Origin: Thermococcus sp.
Lineage (GTDB): Archaea; Methanobacteriota_B; Thermococci; Thermococcales; Thermococcaceae
Direction: 5' to 3'
Assembly: GCF_026991495.1 (NCBI RefSeq)
Contig: NZ_JALXBJ010000056.1
Location: 1 to 48,799, forward strand
Length of the DNA stretch: 48,799 bases
Made by a program: the position numbers and the translations under genes. The stretch's first letter is position 1; each line of letters starts with the position of its first letter. This document shows, piece after piece, positions 37,152 to 46,736 of this stretch. The notes under the pieces were generated by a model. It saw only the letters and a list, made by a program, of their open reading frames with translations. It was not told the DNA's origin and did not search any database.

Positions 37152-37958
37152 ATGTTCACGGTGGAGGAAATCCAAGAACTGGTCAGGCAGGTCAGGAGGG
37201 AGCACAACCTCCCGGAAAGTCCCTTCAGGATAGACGAGGTTCGCTATGACAAAGAAAACGACAAGCTCTTCATAATAGCCCACGACAGGACGGACAAGAG
37301 CGTTGTGATAGGCAACAGTCTCGTAATAGGAAAGCTCCGCGAGAGGCTTAAAGTCAAGCAGGTGACGGTTTACTCGAACCTCGACCTCGCGATAAAGAGG
37401 AGGAAGCTCAGCGAAGCAGAAAAGCTCGTGAAAGGCACTGGACTGGAGTTTCTACTGCCAATAATCGAGGCGGAAAAGCGCTTCCCACCGAGGAAGTGGC
37501 CGTCTGTGAAAGGGAGCGTTAAAACCCTCGTCTTCCTCAGCTTCAACGCGAGAGCTCTCCTTGGCTTCGCCGAGAAGTTGAGCTTACCCCACGGAGCCGT
37601 TGGGATAAGGTACGTCTTCCCAAAGCTGGACTACGAGCCGGTGGAAGGAGAGCCCAAAGAGGTTCTCTTCCCGAACGAGGGAAAACTCGTGAAGCTCGCC
37701 CGGGAGAGAAACGCGAAGCTCGTCCTCGCTGACTTTCCCTTCGGGCTGAGATGGAGAGAGGGAATAGCGCTCCTCAACCCGTTTCGATTTCTGCACATCG
37801 GGTTCTTCGAGCTCAAGTACCTCTTCGGCTTCGAGTTTCCCACGATGGTTGACTACGATGCCCTCATACGTTTTGTGGCTGAGCTAACCTACGAGGGCCT
37901 TATGGAATCAACGGATGGGGCGAATCTGATATGGCGCTACTGGAGGCGGAGAAGATGA
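37152..37958 (+). CDS. Uncharacterised protein upstream of the P-loop kinase
   Basis: This 268-residue soluble, basic, alpha/beta protein has no signal peptide or membrane helix. The N-terminal 80 residues (VRYDKENDKLFIIAHDRTDK, GNSLVIGKLRERL) and a later segment (NAKLVLADFPFGLRWREG) look like two folded domains. I recognise no family. It ends WRRRR and its TGA overlaps the ATG of the kinase gene, so the two are coupled. Confidence 0.75.
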   Translation: MFTVEEIQELVRQVRREHNLPESPFRIDEVRYDKENDKLFIIAHDRTDKSVVIGNSLVIGKLRERLKVKQVTVYSNLDLAIKRRKLSEAEKLVKGTGLEFLLPIIEAEKRFPPRKWPSVKGSVKTLVFLSFNARALLGFAEKLSLPHGAVGIRYVFPKLDYEPVEGEPKEVLFPNEGKLVKLARERNAKLVLADFPFGLRWREGIALLNPFRFLHIGFFELKYLFGFEFPTMVDYDALIRFVAELTYEGLMESTDGANLIWRYWRRRR

Positions 37959-38533
37959 TAATCGGAGTGGTAGGGAAGATTGCCGCGGGGAAAACCACAG
38001 TCGCAAAGTTCTTTGAGGAGAAGGGCTTCTGCAGGGTCTCGTGCAGTGAACCGCTTATCGACCTCCTCACCCACAACGTTTCAGACTACTCGTGGATTCC
38101 TGAACTGCCGGAAAAGGCGGAGCCGACGCGCGACAGGCTGATAGAGCTCGGGAAGTACCTCAAGGAGAAATACGGCGGGGACGTTTTGATAAAGCTGGCA
38201 ATAGACAAGAAGAGGGGCTGTAAAAACGTCGTCATAGACGGCGTCCGCTCAAAGGAGGAAATAGAGGCTATAAAAAGGCTCGGCGGAAAGGTCATCTACG
38301 TCGAGGCAAAGCCCGAGATAAGGTTCGAGAGGCTGATGAAAAGGAGGGCCGAGAAGGACAGGGGCATCAAAAGCTTCGCCGACTTCAGGGAGATGGACGA
38401 CGCCGAGGAACGCTTGTACCACACGAGCAGGCTAAAAAACCTGGCTGATTACGTCATCGTTAACGAGGGCACCTTGGAGGAGCTGAGGAGAAAGGTGGAG
38501 GAGATAAGTGAGAACATCGCGGGGAAAGTTTAA
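37955..38533 (+). CDS. P-loop nucleotide/CoA kinase-like protein (UPF0200-like)
   Basis: This protein of about 192 residues has Walker A GVVGKIAAGKTT, VVIDGVRSKEEIEAIK and a lid segment RLMKRRAEKDRGIKS. It resembles the archaeal UPF0200/dephospho-CoA-kinase-like family. The substrate is unknown. I use ATG 37955, overlapping the previous stop, over the longer frame from 37931. Confidence 0.87.
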   Translation: MIIGVVGKIAAGKTTVAKFFEEKGFCRVSCSEPLIDLLTHNVSDYSWIPELPEKAEPTRDRLIELGKYLKEKYGGDVLIKLAIDKKRGCKNVVIDGVRSKEEIEAIKRLGGKVIYVEAKPEIRFERLMKRRAEKDRGIKSFADFREMDDAEERLYHTSRLKNLADYVIVNEGTLEELRRKVEEISENIAGKV

Positions 38534-38565
38534 AGGAAGTTGGGGGAACTTAAAACGGTGGTGGC

Positions 38566-38760
38566 ATGGAGGTTATTGAGGCTATATACGAGGACGGCGT
38601 TTTGAAGCCGTTGAAAAAACCCAAACTCAGGGAGCACTCAAAAGTCAGGATAAAGATAATCCCGGAAAACGTGGATGACCTCTTAGATTCACTCATTATC
38701 GAGAAAGTCGGGAAGATAGACTACAAGCGCCTCAAGGAGGCATACTATGAGTCGCTCTGA
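38566..38760 (+). CDS. AF2212-like antitoxin (DUF104)
   Basis: This 64-residue beta-barrel-like protein (IEAIYEDGVLKPLKKPKL and HSKVRIKIIPE) matches the AF2212-like antitoxin family. Its stop lies inside the next gene, overlapping it by 14 bases. The downstream PIN toxin is its partner. Confidence 0.88.
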   Translation: MEVIEAIYEDGVLKPLKKPKLREHSKVRIKIIPENVDDLLDSLIIEKVGKIDYKRLKEAYYESL

Positions 38761-39211
38761 AGTTTTTATAGACTCCTCAGTGTTTATCGGACTCCTCCTC
38801 GGCGATGAAAACGCAAAGGAACTGATCAAAAAAGCCCTAAATGAAGGATGCACTCTTGTCACAAACCCCATAGTGTTCTCCGAAACGGTTTACAAGGTGA
38901 TGTTCACGCTCGCCCTGAAGAACGGCCTAAAGGGCATACATGACCTGAGAAAACACCTGAAGGATTACACTCACGTCTACGGGAAGGTCGAAGAAGCCTT
39001 TGAAAAGCTTGAGGAGGCTGGTTTCCTGAGGATTACAGAAGTAACTCAAGAAACTATCAGGATTGCCTCCCAAGTGGGTCGAGATTACAAGCTGCTCCCC
39101 AACGATGCGTTAATAGCCGCAAGCTGTAAGGAAAACGGAATAGAGCGCATAGCCACTTTTGATTCCGATTTCAAGAGGGTCCCTTTCTTAAAGATCTTCG
39201 GGGTTGATTGA
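38747..39211 (+). CDS. PIN domain toxin paired with the AF2212-like antitoxin
   Basis: This 154-residue PIN ribonuclease has FIDSSVFIGLLLGDE (first Asp), FSETVYKV (Glu), LLPNDALIAASC (Asp) and IATFDSDF (last Asp), the complete acidic set. It is translationally coupled to the antitoxin. The RNA target is unknown. Confidence 0.9.
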   Translation: MSRSEVFIDSSVFIGLLLGDENAKELIKKALNEGCTLVTNPIVFSETVYKVMFTLALKNGLKGIHDLRKHLKDYTHVYGKVEEAFEKLEEAGFLRITEVTQETIRIASQVGRDYKLLPNDALIAASCKENGIERIATFDSDFKRVPFLKIFGVD

Positions 39212-39212
39212 C

Positions 39213-39788
39213 ATGAACCTCCTGGTCATAGCCCCATGCCTTTTGAGTCCCTTCTACGTCTACCGCGGGCCGAAGGAGAAGGAGTACGAGACCGCGAGAA
39301 GGATGAGGAAGCTCCTTGGAGGGCTCGGCGATGAGTGGCAGGTTTTGGCTTACCCCTGCCCGGAATACGCCTTAATCGGCTGGCCACGCGCTCCAGCGAG
39401 CAGGGAAGCCTACGAGAAGCTTGGAATGCGAGAAAAGGCGAAGATAATAGCGGACTTCATCGGGAGGGTTCTGGCGGAGGAAAAGCCGGAAAAGGTCGTC
39501 TTCATCGGCGTCAAAGGCTCCCCCACCTGCGGTGTCTTCCATACCAGCTCGAGCGACCCGAAAAGATACCCTTATAGGGCTATGCAGGAGTTCTTCTACC
39601 TGAGCAAGGAGGAAAGGGTTAAGCGCTCGAAGGAGCTTGTTGGCGAGCAGGGGTTCAGGCTCGTTAAGATGCCAGGGATACTCTTCGAAATCCTGACGGC
39701 GAGGTTTCCAGAGGGGCTTTACATAGAATTCGACAAGGAGGCTATAGAGGGGAGTTTAGAAAAGGTAAAAGAAGTCCTCCGAAACTAA
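39213..39788 (+). CDS. TudS/DUF523-like iron-sulfur protein (putative desulfidase)
   Basis: This protein of about 191 residues has three cysteines spaced as in DUF523/Tud[16 protein letters not shown]...GWPRAP and [10 protein letters not shown]. In TudS these hold a [4Fe-4S] cluster that removes sulfur from thiouracil. Desulfidase activity here is inferred. I use ATG 39213, behind GGGGTTGAT. It starts two bases after the PIN toxin stop, and its stop codon overlaps that of glmM on the other strand. Confidence 0.78.
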   Translation: MNLLVIAPCLLSPFYVYRGPKEKEYETARRMRKLLGGLGDEWQVLAYPCPEYALIGWPRAPASREAYEKLGMREKAKIIADFIGRVLAEEKPEKVVFIGVKGSPTCGVFHTSSSDPKRYPYRAMQEFFYLSKEERVKRSKELVGEQGFRLVKMPGILFEILTARFPEGLYIEFDKEAIEGSLEKVKEVLRN

Positions 39789-41134
39789 GCCCTCCCTATC
39801 GCTTCCCTCACAAGCTTCTCAGCCTTTCCCATCAGCCCCCTGGCTTTTTCCTCAGTGTGGGCCTCAAGGGTTATGCGCATTATCGGCTCCGTCCCGCTGG
39901 GCCTGAAGAGGATCCACCAGTCGGAGTTTTCAATCCTGATCCCATCGATGTCTATGAGCCTCTCGTGGTCGAAGCTCCGGAGGGCTTCCCTCGCTATGAT
40001 TTCCATCGCTTTGGCTTTTTTCTCGTTGGGGCAGGGAATTTTTGCCCTCAACGTTACGTAGCGCGGGACTTCCTTCGCCAATTCGCTTATAGGCCCGAGT
40101 TCATCTATCATCTCGAGGACTAAAGCCCCGGCGAATATCCCATCTGGAGTTAGGTTCCACTGGGGAATTATCCACGTCCCGCTCGGCTCACCACCGAAAA
40201 TCCCGCCGTGCCTGGCCAGTTCATCAGCAACGGCCACATCTCCAACGCGCGTCCTGATAACTTCCCCGCCGAGGGGTCTAACGTAGTCATCCAGAGCAAA
40301 GCCGGCATCAACGGTGGTAACGATTTTACCCCTCCCAAACTTCCTGAGCATATAGCCCGCTATTAGCGAGAGCATCACCTCGTACTCGACGAAGTTGCCC
40401 TGATCATCTACAACCCCAATCCTGTCCGCATCGCCATCGTGGGCTATTCCCACATCTGCTCCCATCGCTTTAACTGTTCTCGCTAAAGTGGAAAGGCTCT
40501 TCGCGTTCGGCTCAAGCTCTCTAACAAAGAAACCGCTCGGGTGGGAGTTGAGACTGATAACTTTGTTCCCGAGCTCGCGCTGGAGGTATGGGCTTAGAAT
40601 TGAGCCAGCGCCGTTGCCCGTGTCGAGCACGACGTTGTAGGAGCCGTTAAGTTTAACCATCTCAAGGGCCCTCTCGATGTACTCCCTTTTTGGGTCGGCC
40701 CTCTCAACCCTTCCGATTTCGTTCCAGGGAGCTTTTTTGAAGTTCCCGGAGTCGATTATGGCCTCAAGTTCCGCCTCCATCTCCGGTGTGTAGGCCATCC
40801 CGTTCGGTTGCCAGACCTTTATCCCGTTGTATTCCGGCGGGTTGTGGGAGGCGGTGATGGTTACGCCAGCGTCAGCTTTGTAGAGCCTTATCGCGAAGCC
40901 CGTCAGTGGTGTAGGGGCCAAACCGATGTCTATAACGTCAACGCCGGTCGAGAGAAGCCCGCTTATCAGGGCGCTCTTCAGCATCTCACCGCTCGTTCTG
41001 GTGTCCTTTCCGACAACGACGGTTCCGCCGCTGAGGTAAGTGCCGAGGGCCTTTCCAACGCGCAGAGCGAGTTCAGGTGTTAATCTCTCGTTGACGACCT
41101 CCCTGATGCCGCTCGTCCCGAAGTACTTCCCCAT
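39785..41134 (-). CDS. glmM: Phosphoglucosamine mutase / phosphohexomutase
   Basis: This 449-residue enzyme of the alpha-D-phosphohexomutase family has the phosphoserine loop [11 protein letters not shown], metal loop DGDADRIG, sugar loop GGEPSG and phosphate loop RPSGTEP. It interconverts glucosamine-6-P and -1-P for UDP-GlcNAc, though archaeal members may also use mannose or glucose phosphates. I use ATG 41134, preceded by GGTGGTCATC. Confidence 0.92.
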   Translation of the reverse strand: MGKYFGTSGIREVVNERLTPELALRVGKALGTYLSGGTVVVGKDTRTSGEMLKSALISGLLSTGVDVIDIGLAPTPLTGFAIRLYKADAGVTITASHNPPEYNGIKVWQPNGMAYTPEMEAELEAIIDSGNFKKAPWNEIGRVERADPKREYIERALEMVKLNGSYNVVLDTGNGAGSILSPYLQRELGNKVISLNSHPSGFFVRELEPNAKSLSTLARTVKAMGADVGIAHDGDADRIGVVDDQGNFVEYEVMLSLIAGYMLRKFGRGKIVTTVDAGFALDDYVRPLGGEVIRTRVGDVAVADELARHGGIFGGEPSGTWIIPQWNLTPDGIFAGALVLEMIDELGPISELAKEVPRYVTLRAKIPCPNEKKAKAMEIIAREALRSFDHERLIDIDGIRIENSDWWILFRPSGTEPIMRITLEAHTEEKARGLMGKAEKLVREAIGRA

Positions 41135-41213
41135 GATGACCACCCGTGAGAGTTATGTTCAGTGGTCTTGGAAAGGCGATATAACCTTTTCCCTGCAATG
41201 AAAAGAGAAAGGC

Positions 41214-41672
41214 TCAGAAGAGGCTGAAGCGCGGGGCCTTGACCTTGATGCCGAGGCCTTCAAGGACTTTCTTCAGCTCTCTAACGCGTATCGTGCCGTC
41301 ACCGGCGTAGAACTTGTGGTTCTTTTTAGCTTTGACCTCAAGCTCCTCCCTCTTCCCAGATTCTGAGTCACCGCCCTTTATCTTGACCTCCCTGACCTCG
41401 CGGAGCGGTATCTCGAAGTTCTCTTCGCTTTCGCCGAGTATCTCATCCGGCTCCATCTCGTAGTATTCGTTCCAGTGGCCGTAGGCTTTGGTAACGCCCT
41501 TGAGGAAGCCTCCGATGCCTCCACCGGCCTGCCTCTTCATCTCCTTGGCGAGTTCCATGGTCAGGAAGGCCACTATAAGCCTATCATCGGTTATCACGAG
41601 GCTCGCTCGGCTCTCCCTCATAAAGCCCTTCCTGTAGTCAACGTTTCCGACGACGTAGAGAACCTTCTCCAT
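41214..41672 (-). CDS. PH-like domain protein at the end of the envelope operon
   Basis: This soluble protein of about 152 residues has the strand pattern of bacterial PH-like domains (RASLVITDDRLIVAFLTMEL ... FEIPLREVREVKIKGG). It also has a Gly-rich insert and a basic end. No closer family is seen. It is the last gene of the 46866-41214 operon, ten bases after the lipoprotein gene; the ATG follows GAGGTGAAAAAC. Confidence 0.7.
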   Translation of the reverse strand: MEKVLYVVGNVDYRKGFMRESRASLVITDDRLIVAFLTMELAKEMKRQAGGGIGGFLKGVTKAYGHWNEYYEMEPDEILGESEENFEIPLREVREVKIKGGDSESGKREELEVKAKKNHKFYAGDGTIRVRELKKVLEGLGIKVKAPRFSLF

Positions 41673-41682
41673 GTTTTTCACC

Positions 41683-42393
41683 TCAGCTTGTGAACCTCGC
41701 TATCTCCTCACCGCTCGGGCTCAGAACCCTGAGGATGACCTTCCCGCCGAGCCTCTCCGAGAGGTCGGAGACCATCTTCCTGTAAGCACTCTCGGCATCT
41801 CCTATCTCCTCCCTGCCCTTGAAGGAGCTCATGGCGCTTACCGTATAGGGATTGCTCCCATCGATGAATATGTCCCACGGGCCGCTCCCGGCAAAGGACA
41901 CCGCGTAGTCGAGAACCTTCTGCGCGTCGTCTTCACTAACGCCTGCGTACCAGACGGTTATCCCGTTCGACTCGATGTAGGCGTATTTGCTCTCCGCGGA
42001 GAAAACCTCCTTTTCATCTCCGTTAAGGAGCTTCAGCGTGAGTTCTGCACCGTTGAAAACATCCTGGGACATCTTGGAGGCCATGGTCTTGACGTAGAAG
42101 GCAGTCTTTCCGTCTATGTCGCCAGAGCTCTCGTAAGGGGTCGTCACCTTGACGGTGTAAGCATTTCCGCTCTTCGAGACGTAGACGTCGGTCTCCCCGT
42201 TTATCTGGAAGTTGTCGCGGACGAAGTTCAAGATTGCCTTTGCCTGGGAGAGGGAGACATCACCGGAGTAGTGCACGGTCACCTCGTCTATCGTGAGGGT
42301 CTTCTCGGTCTTCACGTTTGCCTTGGGGCTTTCACAGCCCGCCGCAATGACTAAGAGGGCCACTGCGAGCAGGGCAAAGACCAACTTTCTCAT
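41683..42393 (-). CDS. Lipoprotein of unknown function
   Basis: This 236-residue protein starts MRKLVFALLAVALLVIAAGC, with a lipobox (IAAGC) for lipid attachment at Cys20, so it is anchored on the outer face. The mature part has repeated alpha/beta units (VHYSGDVSLSQAKAILNFV; VWYAGVSEDDAQKVLDYAV), suggesting two copies of one fold. I use ATG 42393, with GGAGGA 6 bases upstream. Confidence 0.8.
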   Translation of the reverse strand: MRKLVFALLAVALLVIAAGCESPKANVKTEKTLTIDEVTVHYSGDVSLSQAKAILNFVRDNFQINGETDVYVSKSGNAYTVKVTTPYESSGDIDGKTAFYVKTMASKMSQDVFNGAELTLKLLNGDEKEVFSAESKYAYIESNGITVWYAGVSEDDAQKVLDYAVSFAGSGPWDIFIDGSNPYTVSAMSSFKGREEIGDAESAYRKMVSDLSERLGGKVILRVLSPSGEEIARFTS

Positions 42394-42429
42394 ATCCATT
42401 CCTCCTTTTTCGTATGGAAAACGAAAGGG

Positions 42430-42813
42430 TCACTTCTTCTCAAGCCTGTAGATGCCGACGCTGACCTCGTAGGAATCAACGTTGAGGGGTGCCTTGTAGT
42501 CCACCCTGACTTGGAAGGGCTTGCTTGAGCCGTATATCATGCTGTCCGTTTCAGATTCGGTCAGGACGTTGTCCTTCTCGTCGAGTATCGTTATCTTCTC
42601 CACGGAACCTTCGCTACTCGCCTTGATGTAGTATTTCCCCGGCTCAAGGACGTGCGAGAGGTAAAAGACATCCCCGCTTACGGTTTCCGTTTTGACCTCG
42701 ACCGGAACCTTGTCGTAGGCGTGGAGGTAGTAGTACTGCATTCCGAAAATGCCGGCAACCCCTATGACAAGGAGCAGGAAGAAGCCAACGACCAGTTTTT
42801 TGATGAGTCCCAT
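42430..42813 (-). CDS. Membrane-anchored small protein of the envelope operon
   Basis: This 127-residue protein has one N-terminal helix (LVVGFFLLLVIGVAGIFGM) and an outside beta-rich domain (VSGDVFYLSHVLEPGKYYIK; FQVRVDYKAPLNVDSYEVSV). No family is recognised. The ATG follows GGGAGGTGAGAAA. Confidence 0.75.
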   Translation of the reverse strand: MGLIKKLVVGFFLLLVIGVAGIFGMQYYYLHAYDKVPVEVKTETVSGDVFYLSHVLEPGKYYIKASSEGSVEKITILDEKDNVLTESETDSMIYGSSKPFQVRVDYKAPLNVDSYEVSVGIYRLEKK

Positions 42814-42842
42814 TTTCTCACCTCCCTTCTTTTTGATTCAAC

Positions 42843-44555
42843 TCAAATCCTCCGCCTCCAGAGCAGGAGCAATGGCAGTAGAGCCAGGGCAACGATAACC
42901 CCCGGCCCGCATGTGAAGTTTATTGACCTGCTGGCAGTGCTGGAGGGGCTTTCGCCCCTATTTTCACCTAAACTTCCCGTATTCGAATGGACTGCACTGG
43001 AAGTCGGGGATGCTGAGGACGAGGAAGGTTGATATGTTGAGGTATGCGAGGCGCTGGAGCTCTGGGTGGTCGAAGCTTCGGTTTGGTTGCAGGCTTCCTT
43101 GACGTGGAAGTACTCGCTCGGATGGTCGTGAACCCAGACGCTGGGCTCCCCAATCCTGTACCACTCCCCCGTCGGGAGGTCGTCGAACTCGATGGGCTCT
43201 CCAAAGTTAGCCTCCGAATAGAGGGGCACCTTCACGAACTTTACCTCATCCTTCCCTAACTCCACGAAGTTCGGGACCCACGCCTTTAGCTCCCCGCCCT
43301 TCTCGACGTGATGGACGTCACAGCCGGCGAACTCCATGTTCGGGCCGAGCTTCAGGAGCCTGTCGGGAACGAGGAAGATAACGAAACCTTCTCCCGAGCG
43401 GGCTATGTAGTGACCCGAGGGCACGGTGTTGTAGTAGACCCTGATGATATCGCCCGATGGCGAAGTCTTGACGAGGGGATCGAAGAAAACGTAGTTTCCG
43501 TCGCTGGCGAGGGCAAAACTTGAGGGGGACTGGCCATTGTAGAGGGTCGTGTTCCAGAAGCCGCTCCAGAGAACCTTTCCTTTCTTGTCCAGCTTCACCC
43601 ATATCGAGGCACCGCCGTCGTACTTCCCTCCCAGACCGTTGGTGTAGAGCCACCCGTCCGGGACGCTGTAGAGCATCGGCCTTCCGCCGGAGAGGCTGAA
43701 GAAGCCGCCCATTTTCCACAGTTCAGCCCCGTCTATGGCCTGCTTGTATTCCCTGACCCATTTCATGTTTCCGGTCTCTGGGTCTATGCCTATGAACCCG
43801 AGGGCGGGGCTTTCATCGGAGGTGAAGGCTATAACGACCTCGCTCCCGTCGAAGCCGACCGCCCAGACGTACTCGTGTATCCACTCCCTCCCGTAGATGT
43901 GAACCCACTTCAGATTTCCGGAGGAGTCGAACTTTACAGCACCGACGTCGAGGCGGGGCGCTATGTGATCGCTGTCGTAGGGGTCGTCAGGATTCTTGTG
44001 GTGCATGTGCGCGTAGAGGGGGGCAACCACTATGACCCCGTCACCCGTTGGCTGAACCCTGATGCCCCTATAGCCGCCGTTCGAGTTCTTGAAGGCCCTT
44101 GCCCAGAGTGCCTTCCCTGAGAAGTCGAACTTGACCAGCGTGAACAGTGGGTCTCCCCGCTCCCAGTCGCTCGGGGTCGAGACGTTGACGACCCCGTTCG
44201 TCATCAGGACGACGTAGATTCCGTCTTTCCCTACGGCCATGTCCTGGATAACCTGTGACTGCCCGTAGGGGAGGTTCAGGGGGAGCTTCCCGCTGAGGCT
44301 GAAGTTCTTCATCCAGAGCACTTCGCCCATCGGCGAGAGGTGCACGAGCACCGCTAACCCGGCCCCATGGCTTCCGAGGAGGTAGTAGTCACCCCCGCTC
44401 CCGGGGACAAAGGAGATCGGGTTGTAAACGTCGTCAAACTCCATCTTGTCCTGCCGGACTTCGTAGATGACCTCCCAGGCGTTGGAGGAGCTTACAAGGG
44501 GCAGAAAAAGGGCCAGAACAAGGAAAAAGACGACGAAGATGGCGAGTTTTTTCAT
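42843..44555 (-). CDS. CGP-CTERM-anchored secreted protein, probable beta-propeller
   Basis: At 570 residues, this has a signal peptide (LAIFVVFFLVLALFLPLVSS). The body has repeated blades with Trp/Gly turns (GEVLWMKNFS; GKALWARAFK; GNLKWVHIYG; GNMKWVREYK; GKVLWSGFW), as in PQQ-like propellers. A Ser/Thr-rich linker (about 490-545) precedes CGPGVIVALALLPLLLLWRRR. This terminal module is the CGP-CTERM sorting signal known from Thermococcales, so the protein is displayed on the cell surface. Its ligand is unknown. Confidence 0.88.
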   Translation of the reverse strand: MKKLAIFVVFFLVLALFLPLVSSSNAWEVIYEVRQDKMEFDDVYNPISFVPGSGGDYYLLGSHGAGLAVLVHLSPMGEVLWMKNFSLSGKLPLNLPYGQSQVIQDMAVGKDGIYVVLMTNGVVNVSTPSDWERGDPLFTLVKFDFSGKALWARAFKNSNGGYRGIRVQPTGDGVIVVAPLYAHMHHKNPDDPYDSDHIAPRLDVGAVKFDSSGNLKWVHIYGREWIHEYVWAVGFDGSEVVIAFTSDESPALGFIGIDPETGNMKWVREYKQAIDGAELWKMGGFFSLSGGRPMLYSVPDGWLYTNGLGGKYDGGASIWVKLDKKGKVLWSGFWNTTLYNGQSPSSFALASDGNYVFFDPLVKTSPSGDIIRVYYNTVPSGHYIARSGEGFVIFLVPDRLLKLGPNMEFAGCDVHHVEKGGELKAWVPNFVELGKDEVKFVKVPLYSEANFGEPIEFDDLPTGEWYRIGEPSVWVHDHPSEYFHVKEACNQTEASTTQSSSASHTSTYQPSSSSASPTSSAVHSNTGSLGENRGESPSSTASRSINFTCGPGVIVALALLPLLLLWRRRI

Positions 44556-44568
44556 TTTTCACATCTCC

Positions 44569-45324
44569 TCATGATTTCCCCATTTCAACAACGCTTATTT
44601 CCTCCGCGAACTCCTCCGGCGAGAGCTCTCCGGAGAGGGCTTTAAGGAGGGCATCACTGGAAACGGAAACGCTTACGTTCCTCTCGCCGAGGTAGACTAT
44701 CTCCACGCTCTTCACCCAGGGGGCATCCTCAAGGATTGCAAGGCTCATCTTGGCGTAGTCCCTCCAGAAGGAGTCCTCTCCAGCCAGATATTCAAGGGAA
44801 ACGCTGGCAGTGTCGTTGGTCACTGTCACGTTGTGGACGAGGACGTCGAAAAGGCCAAGGTCGGTCTCTATCCTGAACTCCGGCCTTCTGATATCCTCGA
44901 AGGTAGCGTTGCCGAAGTTGCCGTTTTTGACGGTCAGCGCGATCACCGGCTCGTTCCCAAAATAAGCCTCAACGCGAACGTTCTCAGAACCGTTCTGGTA
45001 GGCCTTCTCGGCCAAATCGTATGCGAGACCGAGGATACCGTCGTCGATGGCCGGTGCGTTGAACCTGATTACCGTGATGTTGCCTGAGCTCACGGCGGTC
45101 ACGTTCTCGGGGGCAGTTCCAGGGCTTGAGGTTTCAGTTACGCCCGGAGAAGTCTCCGTTCCCGTCTCCGTTGCGGTGGAGGTCTTCCCAAGGTTATTCG
45201 TCACGTTCTTGGCGGTGTCTATGACCTGCTCCGGATTGAGGTTGTCGGGGATGTGAAAGTCCCCGTTGAAGTAGAGGTAGCCCGCTATGAGCAGGAGGAG
45301 CAGGAGAACGAGCTTCCCCTTCAT
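44569..45324 (-). CDS. Membrane-anchored protein of the envelope operon
   Basis: This 251-residue protein has a short N-terminal helix (KLVLLLLLLIAGYLYF) and a Thr/Ser-rich stalk (residues about 48-75). The ectodomain has many N-x-S/T sites and internal resemblance between two halves (NAPAIDDGILGLAYDLAEKA; EDSFWRDYAKMSLAILEDA). Its ATG overlaps the previous TGA (ATGA). No family is recognised. Confidence 0.77.
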   Translation of the reverse strand: MKGKLVLLLLLLIAGYLYFNGDFHIPDNLNPEQVIDTAKNVTNNLGKTSTATETGTETSPGVTETSSPGTAPENVTAVSSGNITVIRFNAPAIDDGILGLAYDLAEKAYQNGSENVRVEAYFGNEPVIALTVKNGNFGNATFEDIRRPEFRIETDLGLFDVLVHNVTVTNDTASVSLEYLAGEDSFWRDYAKMSLAILEDAPWVKSVEIVYLGERNVSVSVSSDALLKALSGELSPEEFAEEISVVEMGKS

Positions 45325-46736
45325 ATTATCCCCTCCTCGTAGAGCTTGTTGATGTAGAACCTTATCCTCGCCTCCTGATCCTTAAAGGCCCCCTTTGAGT
45401 TCCTGTTCATCATGTTGACGCGGTGCATCCCGGTGGTTGTGTCGCTCATCTCCTCAACGGTGTTCCTGATGATGTCCTTGTACTTCAGCCCGGCCTTCTT
45501 GTAGCGGACGGCTATCTCAGCTGTCTTCTCTAACTCCCAGCGGTAATCTTGAGCCAGCGTCTTCTTTATGGCAACTCCCATCGAGTTTATGACGACCTCT
45601 ATCGGCTTCGTCTCGATGTTAGTTGGAACGGCGTTCTTGTATGGCGAGAGGGATTTCTCACGGTTCTCAATGTCGGACATGCCGTTGTAGAGCGACGCAC
45701 TTTTTTCGTCCACGTGCAGGTCTTTGGCGGTCTTCTTCACCATTTCATCGTCAGAGAAGACGTTGATGTCCTTGTCGGCCTTGAAGTAGTCCTTGAAGAG
45801 GCCTAAAGGTTTGGGGAGGTAGTTCGCAACCTGGTCGATGAAGGTATCGAGGGCCTTGTTGCCGTAGTACTTGGCCTTCCAGCCAATGGCCGAGCTATCG
45901 CCGGTGTAATCGGGGCTGGAGCTGACGAGTCTGATGATATCCCCCTTTGGAGTCTTGATAACAACGAAGCCACCCCAGTTATCGCCAAGCCATTTAAGCT
46001 TCTCTCTTGTGTCGTCCATCCTTTTAACTGCATCTGGACTCAAGCCCGGAGCCCCAGAGGAAGTTCCGGAGTTCTCCGATCCCCCCTGGTTTCCAGGGGC
46101 GGTTGTTGAGGAGTTCACCGGGAACCTCACCGTGCTGTTGGGGATTCTGCTGAGGTAGAGGTTCAGGAGAACCGGTGCCGGCCCCTCAAGGTCGCAGGCG
46201 GTGGTTCCCTTCAGGTAGGACACCTCAGCGGTTACCCAGTAGTGCTCCCCAACGAGGGCCGCGTAGGTGTGTTCAACCGATGTGAAACCATGGCCGTCGA
46301 AGTACCTCTTGGTGTAGACGAACTTGAGGTCGGCGTAGTTCTGCCCCCCGTGGAACTCGTAGTGGTAGGTTATGGTTCCTTCCTTCTCACCGCTCCAGAA
46401 GCCTATAAGATCTTCAACCTTGTCTGTGGAGTTTTTTCCCTGCTGGACAAACCAATTGAACTGCTCGACCGCCTCGTTGTCCTTGTAGTAGGTAACCATT
46501 ATTCGGATGTAGTTGTTCACGCTATCGTTCCTGTGGGGACAGATGAAGTCCTGGTAGAAGTTGACGTAGTTCGAGCCCTCCCATCCGCCCCCTCCGTTGC
46601 TGTAAGAGAGAATTAAGCCGAATGAGTTTGCCTCCTCCTTGGTTACGTAGGGCAGTTGATCTGGAAACTGGGAAGCGGAAACCGGAAGGGTCAGGAGAAG
46701 TATAAAGCCCAGAGCCAGGGCGATCGCCTTAAACAT
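45321..46736 (-). CDS. Large secreted protein of the envelope operon
   Basis: This protein of about 471 residues has a signal peptide (AIALALGFILLLTLPVSASQ) and an N-terminal ectodomain with two cysteines. A Ser/Gly/Thr linker is at about 215-235, followed by a helical C-terminal half with basic and acidic clusters. No membrane anchor is seen at the end, so it may be released or bound by partners. I use ATG 46736, preceded by GGAGGTGAAAGCG; it overlaps the stop region of the 45-residue gene. No family is recognised. Confidence 0.75.
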   Translation of the reverse strand: MFKAIALALGFILLLTLPVSASQFPDQLPYVTKEEANSFGLILSYSNGGGGWEGSNYVNFYQDFICPHRNDSVNNYIRIMVTYYKDNEAVEQFNWFVQQGKNSTDKVEDLIGFWSGEKEGTITYHYEFHGGQNYADLKFVYTKRYFDGHGFTSVEHTYAALVGEHYWVTAEVSYLKGTTACDLEGPAPVLLNLYLSRIPNSTVRFPVNSSTTAPGNQGGSENSGTSSGAPGLSPDAVKRMDDTREKLKWLGDNWGGFVVIKTPKGDIIRLVSSSPDYTGDSSAIGWKAKYYGNKALDTFIDQVANYLPKPLGLFKDYFKADKDINVFSDDEMVKKTAKDLHVDEKSASLYNGMSDIENREKSLSPYKNAVPTNIETKPIEVVINSMGVAIKKTLAQDYRWELEKTAEIAVRYKKAGLKYKDIIRNTVEEMSDTTTGMHRVNMMNRNSKGAFKDQEARIRFYINKLYEEGII

